In this document: one piece after another, positions 34,445-44,522 of the stretch
Layout: every line of letters begins with the position of its first letter
Numbering within the stretch: the stretch's first letter is position 1
Origin: Cyanobacteria bacterium FACHB-DQ100
Lineage (GTDB): Bacteria > Cyanobacteriota > Cyanobacteriia > Leptolyngbyales > Leptolyngbyaceae
Assembly (NCBI GenBank): GCA_014695195.1
Contig: JACJNW010000015.1
Coordinates: 1-49,977, forward strand
Direction of reading: 5' to 3'
Length of the DNA: 49,977 bases
Program-made: the position numbers and the translations under genes
Notes under the pieces: model-generated
Databases searched by the model: none
Seen by the model: only the letters and a program-made list of their open reading frames with translations
Told to the model about the DNA's origin: nothing

Positions 34445-35602
34445 TTAGCTCCTTGACTCGCACATCACTCGTTGTAAGTGTTCCCGAAGTGATGCCAAAG
34501 ATATAGAGAAGTTAGCCGTAAGGGGAGATTCACTTGCTTCTATATCGCCGGTAACTAATGACGTATAAACGAGATGATTATGCTTTGCGATCTGTTCGTA
34601 CACTTTTGGAGTGTACTCTTGGCTAAAAAGCTCGATTACTTTTGTGTTCGATCGACAAAAAGTGAGGTTGGTAAAGCCTGCACCATGTACGCCAACAATG
34701 ATCTCAGCCTGATGAAATAAGCAAATTTGTTCCAGGACAGACAAATCTGATAAACGATAGCGTGAAAAGCCTTGCTGCTCTAGAAATGCGAACACCTGAT
34801 TTTCATTGAGTAAACGTCGTCCATTCACAGAGTCTCCGCGCTCAATGTAAACACGCTGATTAAATTTCAGGTCTAAGTTTGCTTTTGGTAAGAATGTTTC
34901 TCTGAGCCAGTTAATAATCCACAACGGCGGATTGGCGAAGTTTGGATTGGGATGATCGGTAACAATAAGCTGCTCAGCACAGAGATGTTGAACTTTAGCA
35001 CTAGAAATCAAGTTGTTTTTGAGACTCAGCAAATTTAGCGTTTCAGCTTGAAAACGGTAGCGAAGATCTGGAACTAAAAGATAGTCCACCTCATCGATAT
35101 CTAGCACAGATTCACAGAGCTTAATTCGCGGAAGAACGTCATAGAGCCAATGATAATAGTTGTAATTGCCAGAGCCACCTGTTAGCAGCGAGAGTACACT
35201 TTTACGAAAGCGACTGATCGATCGCGGTGTTCCTTTGCTCAATACAGGATTTTGCTCAGGCGGCAAGATGATGCCGTCTTTCCATTGCCAGGATGCACCG
35301 GGAACTAGGAATCGATCGCACGATACTGCAATATATACATGACGATCGGTAAACAGCTTACCTTTTGTAATGGTATAGACTGCATAAGGTTGCTCTATCA
35401 ATTCTGAATGAACATGCTTCACCTCAACTCGATCGAGCTGATCTATTGATGCAACCTCACTGGGTGCATACAACAACGAAAAGAACCAACCCAGTGACCA
35501 CTCAGAAAGCTTTCTTTTGAGCTTAGGCAGAAGTTTAGGAATATTGGTAATTAAGGTTCTCACGATCGTATTGAAGTTACTAGAGAGCTTGGAATTTTGC
35601 AT
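34445..35602 (-). CDS. Glycosyltransferase family 61 protein
   Basis: A 385-residue protein with the DUF563/GT61 signature: GNYNYYHWLYDVLPRIKL in the middle and GVHGAGFTNLTFCRS near the C-terminus. Relatives transfer xylose or related sugars. The start codon ATG at 35602 follows the GT2 stop codon (35606-35608) by 3 nt, so the two genes are translationally linked. A TTG at 35605 is the only other start. Sugar specificity cannot be inferred. Confidence 0.88.
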   Translation of the reverse strand: MQNSKLSSNFNTIVRTLITNIPKLLPKLKRKLSEWSLGWFFSLLYAPSEVASIDQLDRVEVKHVHSELIEQPYAVYTITKGKLFTDRHVYIAVSCDRFLVPGASWQWKDGIILPPEQNPVLSKGTPRSISRFRKSVLSLLTGGSGNYNYYHWLYDVLPRIKLCESVLDIDEVDYLLVPDLRYRFQAETLNLLSLKNNLISSAKVQHLCAEQLIVTDHPNPNFANPPLWIINWLRETFLPKANLDLKFNQRVYIERGDSVNGRRLLNENQVFAFLEQQGFSRYRLSDLSVLEQICLFHQAEIIVGVHGAGFTNLTFCRSNTKVIELFSQEYTPKVYEQIAKHNHLVYTSLVTGDIEASESPLTANFSISLASLREHLQRVMCESRS

Positions 35603-35605
35603 CAA

Positions 35606-36505
35606 CTAACGAACACTAAAAGACATTCGTTGCACCAACATTAACCAAAACAATCTACGGTAAGGCAGCAGCCAGTAGAATAACCAGAACACTCCACCAT
35701 TTTCACGACAAAATGCTTTCCACTCCTCAAAGGAATGCAGCGTTACATCTTCTAGCGCAAATCCCTTGGGTCGGTTCACTTGCTCTAACTTTACCCCAGC
35801 TAAATCACTCTTAACCATTCGGCTTCGATGGGGATTTGCAGAACAGGTTCCCAAGTAGCCGGGTGCAATCCAAATCGAACAACCTTGACGGCGCGCTCTT
35901 AGACCATAATCATGATCTGCTAGATTATGCGTGTAGACTGGGTTGAAGTTTCCGACTAGGGCTGCCACCGTACGCGGAATCAAAACGCAATTGCCGTGAA
36001 AGGTGTCACAACGCCGGGGTTGCTTTAAATCAGGATTAACTTGGTGAAACTTGAGGGGATGCCAAAAATAGGTTTGAGCAACTCCACCATAGCTGGGTTG
36101 ATTGGTATCAGGATCAAGGGTAGAGGCAACAACGATCGCTTTCTGCTCTCCTTGTGCTGCAAGCTTATCTGATACCTCTAGCAAAGCTCTGAGAGCATAA
36201 GGATAGAGCATCGTATCATCGTTTAGCAAGCAATAGTAATCCGGATCTTCTGCCTGTGCCGTTTCAAAGGCAAGTCGCGTTCCTCCATTCCAAAACAGGC
36301 TTCCGGTTCCTTGGCGCACCCGAACATTGGGATAGTTTTGGCGCACTGCCTCTGCTGTGCCATCCGTGCTGCCATCATCAATCAAATAAGGCTTTAACTC
36401 GATCCCCGGCGGAAGGTTTTGTTCAGATAAAGCCTGCAAGCACCGCAGCGTTTTTTCACGGCGATTGTAGCAGGTCAGGAGGATCGCGATCGTTGTTTGT
36501 CTCAT
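35606..36505 (-). CDS. Glycosyltransferase family 2 protein
   Basis: A 299-residue inverting GT-A enzyme. It begins with the family motif AILLTCYNRREKTLRCL. IDDGSTDGT is the nucleotide-sugar site, CLLNDDTMLYP the DxD equivalent, and DHDYGLRARRQGCSIW the catalytic-base region. It is similar to rhamnosyl-/galactofuranosyl-like GT2 members (RfbN type), but the donor sugar is unknown. A hydrophobic C-terminus (FWLFYWLLPYRRLFWLMLV) suggests membrane association. The gap to the next upstream gene is 6 bp. Confidence 0.92.
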   Translation of the reverse strand: MRQTTIAILLTCYNRREKTLRCLQALSEQNLPPGIELKPYLIDDGSTDGTAEAVRQNYPNVRVRQGTGSLFWNGGTRLAFETAQAEDPDYYCLLNDDTMLYPYALRALLEVSDKLAAQGEQKAIVVASTLDPDTNQPSYGGVAQTYFWHPLKFHQVNPDLKQPRRCDTFHGNCVLIPRTVAALVGNFNPVYTHNLADHDYGLRARRQGCSIWIAPGYLGTCSANPHRSRMVKSDLAGVKLEQVNRPKGFALEDVTLHSFEEWKAFCRENGGVFWLFYWLLPYRRLFWLMLVQRMSFSVR

Positions 36506-36511
36506 TGTTGT

Positions 36512-37675
36512 TTAAGCCTCATGGGTGAGCAGAGTCAAGGCAGTCTCTACACTGTGCAGAAATTGGTTGTACCGATTTTCAACCCAGGTCTTGACCGATT
36601 CGAGGTCGTCAGGCGTGATCGAGCGAGCGATCGCAGTTTGGATAGCTTGAGCAAATTGCCCTGGCTGTTCGGCAGAGTAGACCGTTGTTGGTAGAGTTGT
36701 TAATCCCCGTAGGGCAAACGGAGTTGCCACAACGGGTAGAGCGAGCCCGATCGCTTCTAAGGTTTTAAGCTGCACTCCGCCGCCACAAATAGAAGGAATG
36801 GCGATCACCCTTGCTTCTGCTAAAAATGCTTGAGCATCTTCTACAAATCCTAGATACTCAACATTGTGATACTTGTCCTTTATCCATTCTGCCCCTCGAC
36901 CCGCAACCCGAATCGAACAGTGAGCCGGGAGATGCGGATAAACTTGGTCAAAGAAATAGCACAATCCATCTGCATTAGGTTTCCAGATCCAGCTCCCAAT
37001 CATGCCAATGTCGTAAGTTTTGCGATGAGTCGGATTCACTGGAGAAACATTGACGGGAAGTTCAAATACTTTCACTGAATCCGTTTTATCGAACTGCCTA
37101 AAGTAGCTTGCATCATGCGAACTCAGCGTCCAGATTGCTTCACTGGTCGCAGCAAGATTCGCTTCCATTTGTTTGACTAACTGCGCTTCTCGCTGATAAA
37201 CCCGTTTTTTCAGGTGATCGACACTGGATTTGAGGCGTTGTTGATAGATTTCATGTTCTACATTGTGGGCTAAAACAGCAATCTTACTAGGCTCGACAAG
37301 GGCAGGTTTTAACCAGCAAAGTTGAGACGAATGCTCCAGTACAATCACATCATAATGCTGTTGAGATAACAACGATCGTACCGTTTGCACATAGCGATTT
37401 GAGTAATATTTCGCTGAGCTATAGGGCAACTGTCGAAACAGGGCGATCGCAGCCCAAAGTAGTGAATGTATTCCGGCAGATGACGTTTCAATATGGCGTT
37501 CACCAACTTCGATCGTATCTTTGCCGTAAGGATGACGATCGCCCCAGCGACGATAACCAACGATCGAAACCGAATGACCTAGTGCTTTCATCGCATCGAT
37601 AAAATGCTGAGATGCGATATCTGCCCCAGTCCCGTATCTGCTAGGAATTGCGGTGGTTAAGTTTAAGATTTTCAT
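36512..37675 (-). CDS. Glycosyltransferase family 4 protein
   Basis: A 387-residue GT-B enzyme with an N-terminal acceptor domain (MKILNLTTAIPSRYGTGADI) and a C-terminal donor domain. The donor half holds IGMIGSWIWKPNADGL, VEYLGFVEDAQAFLAEARVIAIPS and the Glu of the GT4 signature in GGGVQLKTLEAIGLALPVVATP. It resembles the sugar-transferase group that acts on surface polysaccharides. Part of the minus-strand operon, 46 bp from its upstream neighbour. Confidence 0.9.
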   Translation of the reverse strand: MKILNLTTAIPSRYGTGADIASQHFIDAMKALGHSVSIVGYRRWGDRHPYGKDTIEVGERHIETSSAGIHSLLWAAIALFRQLPYSSAKYYSNRYVQTVRSLLSQQHYDVIVLEHSSQLCWLKPALVEPSKIAVLAHNVEHEIYQQRLKSSVDHLKKRVYQREAQLVKQMEANLAATSEAIWTLSSHDASYFRQFDKTDSVKVFELPVNVSPVNPTHRKTYDIGMIGSWIWKPNADGLCYFFDQVYPHLPAHCSIRVAGRGAEWIKDKYHNVEYLGFVEDAQAFLAEARVIAIPSICGGGVQLKTLEAIGLALPVVATPFALRGLTTLPTTVYSAEQPGQFAQAIQTAIARSITPDDLESVKTWVENRYNQFLHSVETALTLLTHEA

Positions 37676-37721
37676 AGATAGCGCGTCTCATTGCTGAATT
37701 TCTAACAAAGCAACAAATTAA

Positions 37722-38984
37722 CTAGGAAGCCGTGTTCAGGACGGATTGATAGAGGAAGGACATTTTTTTTCCGCGTTGCTCCCAGGTGTAGAAAGACTTG
37801 ACCCGTTCGTAACCCTTCTCGCCAATCTTGCGTCGGAGTTCTGGAGCTTCAGCAAGACTGGTGATTGCACTGGCGAAATCATGCACAATCTGCTTCTTAC
37901 TTCCTACATTTACTAAGATCCCGCAGTCTTCAGATAAAACGGTTGCAGTGCCATTCAGTTTCAAACCAATTACAGGTAACTTATAAGCCATTGCTTCGAG
38001 AATCACATTGGGTGAACCCTCACGCAAGCTTGGAAACACAAAGATATCTGCTCGCTGGTAATAGCCGCTCATTTCCCGATAAGGAACTTGTCCTAAAAAC
38101 TCAATTTTCGACTGTAATCCCGCCTGAATAACCTTCTTTTTCCAATAAGGCAGAAGCACTCCGCTACCTACAACCAGCAATCTCCAAGAAATATTGCTTG
38201 GTAGGCGTTGTAATGCCTGTAAAAGAAGTCCAAAATTCTTGCGCGGCTCAATCAAACCCGCCCAAAGTAAGCAGATTTCAGCAGACTCAGGTTTTTCAGT
38301 TTTGGACAAACCCTCAGGCAGCTTAGGAATGCCTGAATCTGACATTAAGAAAGTTGTCTCAGAATCTCGCATCCTGCGAATTTCATTCAGTGTTTCCAAG
38401 TTGCCACATAGAACAAGCTCAGCTTTCCTGACTGTCTCTCTGGCTGCAACGGATGTTAATCTTGTCCAGATAAAGTAAGCCATTCTGATCATTTCTTGGA
38501 CGATTCCCTTAGCTGGCAAGAACGAATAGCCAACGAGAGGAACACTTTGGCTCCCAGTGACCGGGCCTAAGATGAAAGGTTTAGGAAGCCGCGATAAATA
38601 ACTCGGAATTGTCCACGAACCATAAGTAACATGATGAACAAGGTCGATCGTCACGGTTTCCAGCAGCTCTTGTGCTTCGATGAAAGCTTGTTTTTGCCAT
38701 TCAACGCATAGATTGTAAAATTCAAACCGTGGAAAAAGAGCCATCATGAGCTTAGACCCTTGTGGCATTGGAATAAAAATGAGGTGAATGTTATCGCGGT
38801 AAGGCAATCGATCGACTGCTGCTCTTACAGGTTCTTCTTGTCCTAAAAAATCAGAGATGAGCGCATAAACTTCATGCTCTTTTGCTAACTCCTTTAGCCA
38901 GTTCCAACCCACGCCTTCTTCTGATCCCTTGTCCGGGTGGCAGACAAATGCAGAGAGCAATATTCTCAGTTTCTGAGCAGCCAT
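37722..38984 (-). CDS. Glycosyltransferase family 4 protein
   Basis: A 420-residue GT-B enzyme. The N-terminal domain starts LRILLSAFVCHPDKGSEEGVGW, a glycine-containing loop typical of GT4. The C-terminal donor domain contains LLWAGLIEPRKNFGLLLQAL and the EX7E-type motif within FPSLREGSPNVILEAMAYKLP. All segments are intact. Acceptor and sugar are unknown. It lies in the middle of the polysaccharide operon with ordinary spacing to both neighbours. Confidence 0.92.
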   Translation of the reverse strand: MAAQKLRILLSAFVCHPDKGSEEGVGWNWLKELAKEHEVYALISDFLGQEEPVRAAVDRLPYRDNIHLIFIPMPQGSKLMMALFPRFEFYNLCVEWQKQAFIEAQELLETVTIDLVHHVTYGSWTIPSYLSRLPKPFILGPVTGSQSVPLVGYSFLPAKGIVQEMIRMAYFIWTRLTSVAARETVRKAELVLCGNLETLNEIRRMRDSETTFLMSDSGIPKLPEGLSKTEKPESAEICLLWAGLIEPRKNFGLLLQALQRLPSNISWRLLVVGSGVLLPYWKKKVIQAGLQSKIEFLGQVPYREMSGYYQRADIFVFPSLREGSPNVILEAMAYKLPVIGLKLNGTATVLSEDCGILVNVGSKKQIVHDFASAITSLAEAPELRRKIGEKGYERVKSFYTWEQRGKKMSFLYQSVLNTAS

Positions 38985-39042
38985 AGTTCAACCTGCCGCA
39001 ATCATCCCATCGTTTCAACTATTAATACCCAAATGCTTTGCC

Positions 39043-40110
39043 TTAAGCTTGATTCCCAAACATGCAATTGATAAAATCCCCTAGCACCAAATCCTCCGCA
39101 AACTTCTCTTCCATCATCAGGCGGCTTTTGCGCTTCATCGATTCGATCATGGGTTTGTTTTGAATCAGCGCTTCTAACTGCTGAATTAGGTCTTCCTGAG
39201 AGCTACAGATGTAGCCATTCTCTCCATTGACAATAATCTCAGGCGCACCCAGAGCATTTTTTGTCGTTAGGATTGCAAGTCCAGCACACCCCGCCTCACC
39301 GATCACCGATGGATAACCTTCAAGCGTTGTTGGCAGAACGAAAATATCGTGACTTCCGAATAAGTTAATATGCTCAGTCTGCCCATAATCCACAGAGGTT
39401 TTGACTGTAAGATTGGGGTGAGATTCTACAGCTTGTTTTGTCACGATCGTCAGTTTCACATTCGGATTGTCAAGCTGCTTAAACCAACGCAGCAAAACAT
39501 CTCCACCCTTACGCTGAAAGTCGCCCCCTACAAACAAGAGACGAATTTCCCGATCGTAGCGTTCAGGCGATGGGATGAACAAATCAAGATCAGGACAGAA
39601 TGGCAACCTTGCTTTCCTGAGCTTACTTTTGGGAATCTGGTAATCTTGATGAATTCCTTCGATCACTGCATCAGTCAGTCCAAACACATAGCGTTGAGCA
39701 CTCATCACTTCCCGATGGGTGGCAGTCAACCAACTTGGAGACAACGATGCGTTTAAGAAAGGTTCGTATAGTTTCTTAGTCCAATCCGTGACGATATAGC
39801 TACTCTGCTTGCGTGTGACCGGATAGGCGAAAAGCGCAGGGCTAATCCCATGAAATAAAACTTTTCTGCCTTCTTGATAAGCTCTTAGCACTTCTCGACA
39901 GAGGTTGTAAGACCCTAAGAACCGTCTTGCAATAACAGAAGCATAAGCGAACTTAGTTGTTGGCACTCCTCTTTGGGCCTGATTTGGAATGAACTGATGC
40001 ACCCTCAGATCTAAATAGTTCTCAAAGATTGAAATCAGCCGCTTCTCATTGGTTCGATTTCCCAGATCCACGGGAAATGTCACTAGTAGAAGTTTTTTCT
40101 CGATCGTCAT
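39043..40110 (-). CDS. Glycosyltransferase family 4 protein (short form)
   Basis: A 355-residue GT-B protein starting at the ATG at 40110 (MTIEKKLLLVTFPVDLG). GGDFQRKGGDVLLRWFKQL and LPTTLEGYPSVIGEAGCAGLAIL form the donor-binding domain. It is shorter and more divergent in the N-terminal half than the other GT4 members here, and appears to lack the classic glycine loop. The upstream ATG at 40122 adds only four residues. Function within the cluster is inferred from its neighbours. Confidence 0.85.
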   Translation of the reverse strand: MTIEKKLLLVTFPVDLGNRTNEKRLISIFENYLDLRVHQFIPNQAQRGVPTTKFAYASVIARRFLGSYNLCREVLRAYQEGRKVLFHGISPALFAYPVTRKQSSYIVTDWTKKLYEPFLNASLSPSWLTATHREVMSAQRYVFGLTDAVIEGIHQDYQIPKSKLRKARLPFCPDLDLFIPSPERYDREIRLLFVGGDFQRKGGDVLLRWFKQLDNPNVKLTIVTKQAVESHPNLTVKTSVDYGQTEHINLFGSHDIFVLPTTLEGYPSVIGEAGCAGLAILTTKNALGAPEIIVNGENGYICSSQEDLIQQLEALIQNKPMIESMKRKSRLMMEEKFAEDLVLGDFINCMFGNQA

Positions 40111-40160
40111 TTTGCTTCTCACTCAATGTAGTTCCTCAGCCCCCTGAACTTATAAATCTC

Positions 40161-41414
40161 TTAACTCACAGTTTTCTCGACTAGCTCTGAGTAAAGTGCA
40201 ATATGCTGCTGAGCTTGCAGGGTTAAGCAAAAGGATGTTTCCGCCTTTTTTCGTGCATTTTCGCTCAGAAATTGATGGCGCTCTAAATCCTCTAAAACCC
40301 AGATGATTCCCTGAACTAAGCTCTCCGGTTGGTAAGCTGCTGCAAGAAAGCCATTAACTTGGTGATCAACAATGTCTTTCAAGCCAGTTGCATCGAAAGC
40401 AACAACAGGTGTTCCACAGGCTAGAGATTCGGATGCAGTTTGCCCAAACGCCTCTTGTACGGAGGGGACAACCATCACCTCTGCCGCAGCATAGGCGATC
40501 GCAAGTGAGACATCATCGTTGAGATGTCCCAAGTAATGCACCTTAAAGCCCACGTCAACTGTCTTTTCTGGCTGTGAAGCTCCAAAAATCACTAGCTCGA
40601 TTCTATCTTTCCATTCGGTTGTCCTCAGTTTTTGCAGAGCAGACTGAAGTAGATGCCAACCTTTCCGAGTATCGCTCGTTGGATCGAGCGCTCCGAATAA
40701 CACCAATAATTTGTCTTGAGGAAGATTGAGTCGATCGCGAGCGGCTGGTCGATCAAACGGTTTGTAAATTTGCAGATCCAGTCCGTTCGGAATTACCCTA
40801 ACTGGAGTGTGACGAAATACAGAACTCTGGCTAGCGCAGTCGGCTAACCAACGGCTCGGAGTCACGACCACAAGATCAAGGTCGCGCCAAGCTTTTGCCT
40901 TGCGATTCCAAACCCAGCGAGACAAGTCTTGCTCCTGTGAACTTTGCAACTGTGGACAAGCCCCACAAGATTTTGTGTAGCGATCGCACTGTTCCGCATA
41001 GTGACATCCCCCTGTAAATCCAGCCATATCATGCAGCGTCCAGACTAAAGGCTGGCGGAATTGCGCTAAGTTCTCAATGTTCAGAAATCCCTTAAAAATC
41101 CAGTGCAGATGAATCACACTCGGTTTAAGTTGAGCGACTTGAGAGACGACCCGATTTGGAACCCACTGCGGCGAAAATCGTGAATGACTGCGCGATCGTG
41201 CGGGTAGGTCATCCAGTCTTTCACTGATTAAAAGTTTCTCGTTGAATTTCCTCAAGAACTTCTTTTCAACAAGAACAGAGGGATCATGAGAGCTTTTCGC
41301 TTGCACTAACATCTGCGATCGGTATCCAGCTTGTCGCAACCCGCGATGCAATCGATAAGTAGCACGAGCCGCCCCTCCTGTAAGGTCTGAGGAACTTAAA
41401 TGAAGAACTTCCAT
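40161..41414 (-). CDS. Glycosyltransferase family 4 protein (WcaC-like)
   Basis: A 417-residue GT-B enzyme beginning MEVLHLSSSDLTGGAARATYRLHRG, a start shared with WcaC/WcaL-type colanic-acid transferases. The donor domain has VLFGALDPTSDTRKGWHLL and the catalytic-site signature VPSVQEAFGQTASESLACGTPVVAF. A Cys-rich insert (GGCHYAEQCDRYTKSCGACPQL), which may bind metal, sits after WTLHDMAGFTG, as is usual for this subgroup. A 121-bp gap separates it from the next upstream gene. Confidence 0.92.
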   Translation of the reverse strand: MEVLHLSSSDLTGGAARATYRLHRGLRQAGYRSQMLVQAKSSHDPSVLVEKKFLRKFNEKLLISERLDDLPARSRSHSRFSPQWVPNRVVSQVAQLKPSVIHLHWIFKGFLNIENLAQFRQPLVWTLHDMAGFTGGCHYAEQCDRYTKSCGACPQLQSSQEQDLSRWVWNRKAKAWRDLDLVVVTPSRWLADCASQSSVFRHTPVRVIPNGLDLQIYKPFDRPAARDRLNLPQDKLLVLFGALDPTSDTRKGWHLLQSALQKLRTTEWKDRIELVIFGASQPEKTVDVGFKVHYLGHLNDDVSLAIAYAAAEVMVVPSVQEAFGQTASESLACGTPVVAFDATGLKDIVDHQVNGFLAAAYQPESLVQGIIWVLEDLERHQFLSENARKKAETSFCLTLQAQQHIALYSELVEKTVS

Positions 41415-41535
41415 ATCTTGATTGAAGGAGATAACTAGGCTAGTGTTCGTTCAATGAGATTTTCGTTTCGGTAGGACAGCTTCTTGCCCTCTAAATTTCC
41501 CACGGGTGGCGGATGTAGAAAATTGAGATTACCTT

Positions 41536-42450
41536 CTAGTGATGGATTAACTGTTTGAGAATTCTCTGAGCTTTTCTGCTGGCACGAAAAGCTAAACTCG
41601 GTGCCTCTTGCGTAAAGTGCGAATGTTCAGCTTGTGTATCGCGAATGACAAAAGGTGGATGCTTCAGAGGAAACTCCATTGCTTCAATTGGTCGATTTGC
41701 TAGACGTGGATTAAATTCCTTCGTATGAGTTGCGTCCGCATCAAAACCACAGTTAGAAATCAGGTTGGTACTTGCGATCGCGCTAACTCCGTTTTGCACC
41801 CAGCAAGCAAAAGTCCATTGATAGTCCCAAGTATCGACTAAGTTGTCATACACAGACTGAAATGTGTGTTCCCAAGCTTTAGCAATTTTTGGATCAATCA
41901 AGATATCTTTGCACCAGTTTCCAGCTTTGATCGTGGGCCAAAGCGCCATATTCACATCGTAATACTGCCAAGCTCGTCGCCAAGTTGCCCAGCCCCAAAT
42001 GGGGGTCGATCGCGCAAAGTAATAGCTATACTCTGTTCTGCGGGTCGCTAACCGCGCATTGTCTCCACAAACCGACATAATGCGCTGATCATCGCGATAT
42101 CGATCGAGCAATTCTTCACAAAACCGAAAGAACGTCGGATGCGGTAAACAATCATCTTCTAGGATAATTGCTTCTTCAACCGTTTCAAAAACCCAATCGA
42201 GTCCACTAGCAACCCGATGTTTACAGCCTAAATTGAGGTCGGAGTAATTCGTCAAAAGTTCGCATTTCCAGTCGATCGAATCAATCACGGCACGAGCCGC
42301 AGCACACTTTTCAGCTTCGCCGGGTCGATCGACGCGAGCACCATCCGCAATGACTAGCAATTGTTCTGGCTTAGCTTGTCGAATTGCTTCAAAGACTCGT
42401 TTCGTAGTATCCGGGCGCTTAAAAATGATCAAGGCAACAGGGGTTTTCAT
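41536..42450 (-). CDS. Glycosyltransferase (GT-A, family 2-like)
   Basis: A 304-residue protein with TPVALIIFKRPDTTKRVFEAI at the start, an EDDCLPHPTFFRFC DxD-type site and the characteristic WGWATWRRAWQYYD segment. Many cyanobacterial exopolysaccharide clusters contain this type, often poorly annotated as hemolysin-like. It should use a nucleotide sugar on the cytoplasmic face. The exact family was not confirmed. The gene is 31 bp downstream of the FkbM gene. Confidence 0.82.
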   Translation of the reverse strand: MKTPVALIIFKRPDTTKRVFEAIRQAKPEQLLVIADGARVDRPGEAEKCAAARAVIDSIDWKCELLTNYSDLNLGCKHRVASGLDWVFETVEEAIILEDDCLPHPTFFRFCEELLDRYRDDQRIMSVCGDNARLATRRTEYSYYFARSTPIWGWATWRRAWQYYDVNMALWPTIKAGNWCKDILIDPKIAKAWEHTFQSVYDNLVDTWDYQWTFACWVQNGVSAIASTNLISNCGFDADATHTKEFNPRLANRPIEAMEFPLKHPPFVIRDTQAEHSHFTQEAPSLAFRASRKAQRILKQLIHH

Positions 42451-42481
42451 GCGGCTCTCTCAAATTGCTGCAAACTGTAAC

Positions 42482-43174
42482 TCATTCATTTGCTTTAAAA
42501 ACGGCGGTACTCAACGTTTTGGCAAACAGAGAATATCCTCTCTCTGCCAAGAACTGATAGACACTACCTTTCTGAATCTGCTCCAAGTCCATCTCAGCGC
42601 ATTCAGCCAAAATATACTCCGGTCTAAACGCTGACCAATCGTTCGATTGCAGCACTTCCAAATCTAAGCCTTCAACATCGATCGACAAAAAGTTAATTTT
42701 CTGCCCCGTCGAAAGATGGCGGTGCAGTACTTCCCCCAAAGTCTGCGTAACAATCTGAATTTCCTGCTTCAAAGAGTAAGCCCCCTGCCATCTTCGTTCT
42801 GCTAGTTCGCGACCGAAACAATTCAACGCCGGATCATCAAACACAAAAAATGTCATTTCTCTGGGACTCGAAGCGATCGCTGCTTCCACATTGATATCTC
42901 TTGGTCTCAAGCGTTTGAAAGGCTCCATACTTCCCGGCATTGCGTCAATATTGATACCTGACCATCCTCTTTGATAGAAGATGAAAGTATTGGAGAACCG
43001 TTTAGGATGATGAGCACCCACATCCACATAAAATCCACGATCGACAGTCTCAAACACACGATGCAAAATCAGATCCTCACCTTCTTGCGAATAGGACTTT
43101 CTGGAGTGCCCATCCCGAAGAGTCATTTTCAAGTCTTTCAGATTGTTTTTTAGCAGCATAGGAAGTGTTTTCAT
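42482..43174 (-). CDS. FkbM family methyltransferase
   Basis: A 230-residue SAM-dependent methyltransferase. DRGFYVDVGAHHPKRFSNT is motif I for SAM binding, and INFLSIDVEGLDLEVLQSNDW is the FkbM signature. It probably O-methylates a sugar of the repeat unit, since it lies inside the operon between a glycosyltransferase and the flippase gene. Start MKTLPMLLKNN follows the flippase stop by 19 bp. Confidence 0.93.
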   Translation of the reverse strand: MKTLPMLLKNNLKDLKMTLRDGHSRKSYSQEGEDLILHRVFETVDRGFYVDVGAHHPKRFSNTFIFYQRGWSGINIDAMPGSMEPFKRLRPRDINVEAAIASSPREMTFFVFDDPALNCFGRELAERRWQGAYSLKQEIQIVTQTLGEVLHRHLSTGQKINFLSIDVEGLDLEVLQSNDWSAFRPEYILAECAEMDLEQIQKGSVYQFLAERGYSLFAKTLSTAVFKANE

Positions 43175-43193
43175 CAGAAGTTATCCAAAGAAG

Positions 43194-44522
43194 TTATCCA
43201 ACCAAGAAAAGTGCTTTGAGTTGTAACGCCAAAATCCGTTTTGCTCTGGGATCAACGAAGTTTGTTACGACCACCGCACATCCATAAGCAATCACCGTTG
43301 CAATTGCCGCACCGACTCCAGCGTAAATTGGAATCAGAATAAAATTGAGCAGCACATTGATCACCGCACCGATCAGAGTCCTCTGTAATGACAGCTTGAG
43401 AAACCCCTCAGCAAAGCTCCACGACTCTTGAGCCACCCCCAGAAACACAAACACACCTGCCCAAATGTGAATTGCTAAGATGGGTGCAGATGCAGCATAA
43501 TCGCTGCCAAACAAAAGCATAATCAGCCATCCTGCTAGAAAAGTGACTGGGAGCGCGATCGCATAAGCAAGCCGTACCAGAAAGTTAAATAGACCTTGTA
43601 GTCGTTGATAGTACAGATCAATATCTTTCGATCGTAGTTCTACAATCGCCGGAAAGGCTGAGGAAGTCAGAGCCATCGGCACAAAATACCAGATCTCAGA
43701 CAGCTTCACGGCTGCTGAATACACTCCAACCGCTTCACTTCCCATCATTTCATTCAACATCACCTGATCAATCTTCATGTAAGTCATGATCGCCAAGCCT
43801 GACAGAATTAAAGCCCAGCAGTTTTTCAGCAATGTCCGAGCGCGAGTGATATTTCCTCGCCACGAGGTCAAAGAAAATCCTCTAGAGCAGTAGGCTGCAA
43901 TTAGTCCAATTGCAATTAGGATGCCCTCAAAACAGGCTGCCCAAGCAAAGGCAATCAGGGGCGCTCTAATATGAATGAGTGTTACTCTCACCCCAACCGT
44001 AAAGATGAAGGCGGCGCTTTTTGCAAGAATTGAATACTTTGATTGCAACTGTGATTGGAACCAGGAGTCAATAATGTCAAAGGATTGAAAGATAAATCCT
44101 GCGGCAGTAATTCCTACAAGCCATTGGATCATGGCATCGTTTGGGCGCATCCAGTAAATTACACCCAACGATAACAACCAAGCCGAAATGCCACCTACCA
44201 ATCGAATCAGGAAAGTCGTACCTAGAATTTCATCTTTATCAGCAGGAGACTGCACAATATCGCGAACCACAAGCCCCTCTAACCCCAATGTCGCAATGGG
44301 GCTGAAGAGCGCAGAAAAAGCGATCGCATAGTTAAACAGTCCAAATTGCTCTGGCCCTAAGTATCGAGCAACCCAAACGCCTAGAATCAGCGCCAATCCC
44401 ATGCGGAGAATTCGATCAATAAGCAACCATCCCGTATTGCCAAGAATCTTTTGTACGGTATAGCGCCCCTCCAGCTTAGTGCGAAGAAACGGAGGCAGAA
44501 GTTGAACCCAGGATTGATTCAT
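43194..44522 (-). CDS. Wzx-like oligosaccharide flippase
   Basis: A 442-residue polytopic MOP-superfamily protein with 12-14 hydrophobic segments, starting with GWLLIDRILRMGLALILGVWVARYLGPEQFGLFNYA, the typical Wzx/RfbX opening. It would flip lipid-linked repeat units across the inner membrane. Its ATG overlaps the stop codon of the polymerase gene by 4 bp (ATGA), so the two are coupled. Substrate specificity cannot be inferred. Confidence 0.93.
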   Translation of the reverse strand: MNQSWVQLLPPFLRTKLEGRYTVQKILGNTGWLLIDRILRMGLALILGVWVARYLGPEQFGLFNYAIAFSALFSPIATLGLEGLVVRDIVQSPADKDEILGTTFLIRLVGGISAWLLSLGVIYWMRPNDAMIQWLVGITAAGFIFQSFDIIDSWFQSQLQSKYSILAKSAAFIFTVGVRVTLIHIRAPLIAFAWAACFEGILIAIGLIAAYCSRGFSLTSWRGNITRARTLLKNCWALILSGLAIMTYMKIDQVMLNEMMGSEAVGVYSAAVKLSEIWYFVPMALTSSAFPAIVELRSKDIDLYYQRLQGLFNFLVRLAYAIALPVTFLAGWLIMLLFGSDYAASAPILAIHIWAGVFVFLGVAQESWSFAEGFLKLSLQRTLIGAVINVLLNFILIPIYAGVGAAIATVIAYGCAVVVTNFVDPRAKRILALQLKALFLVG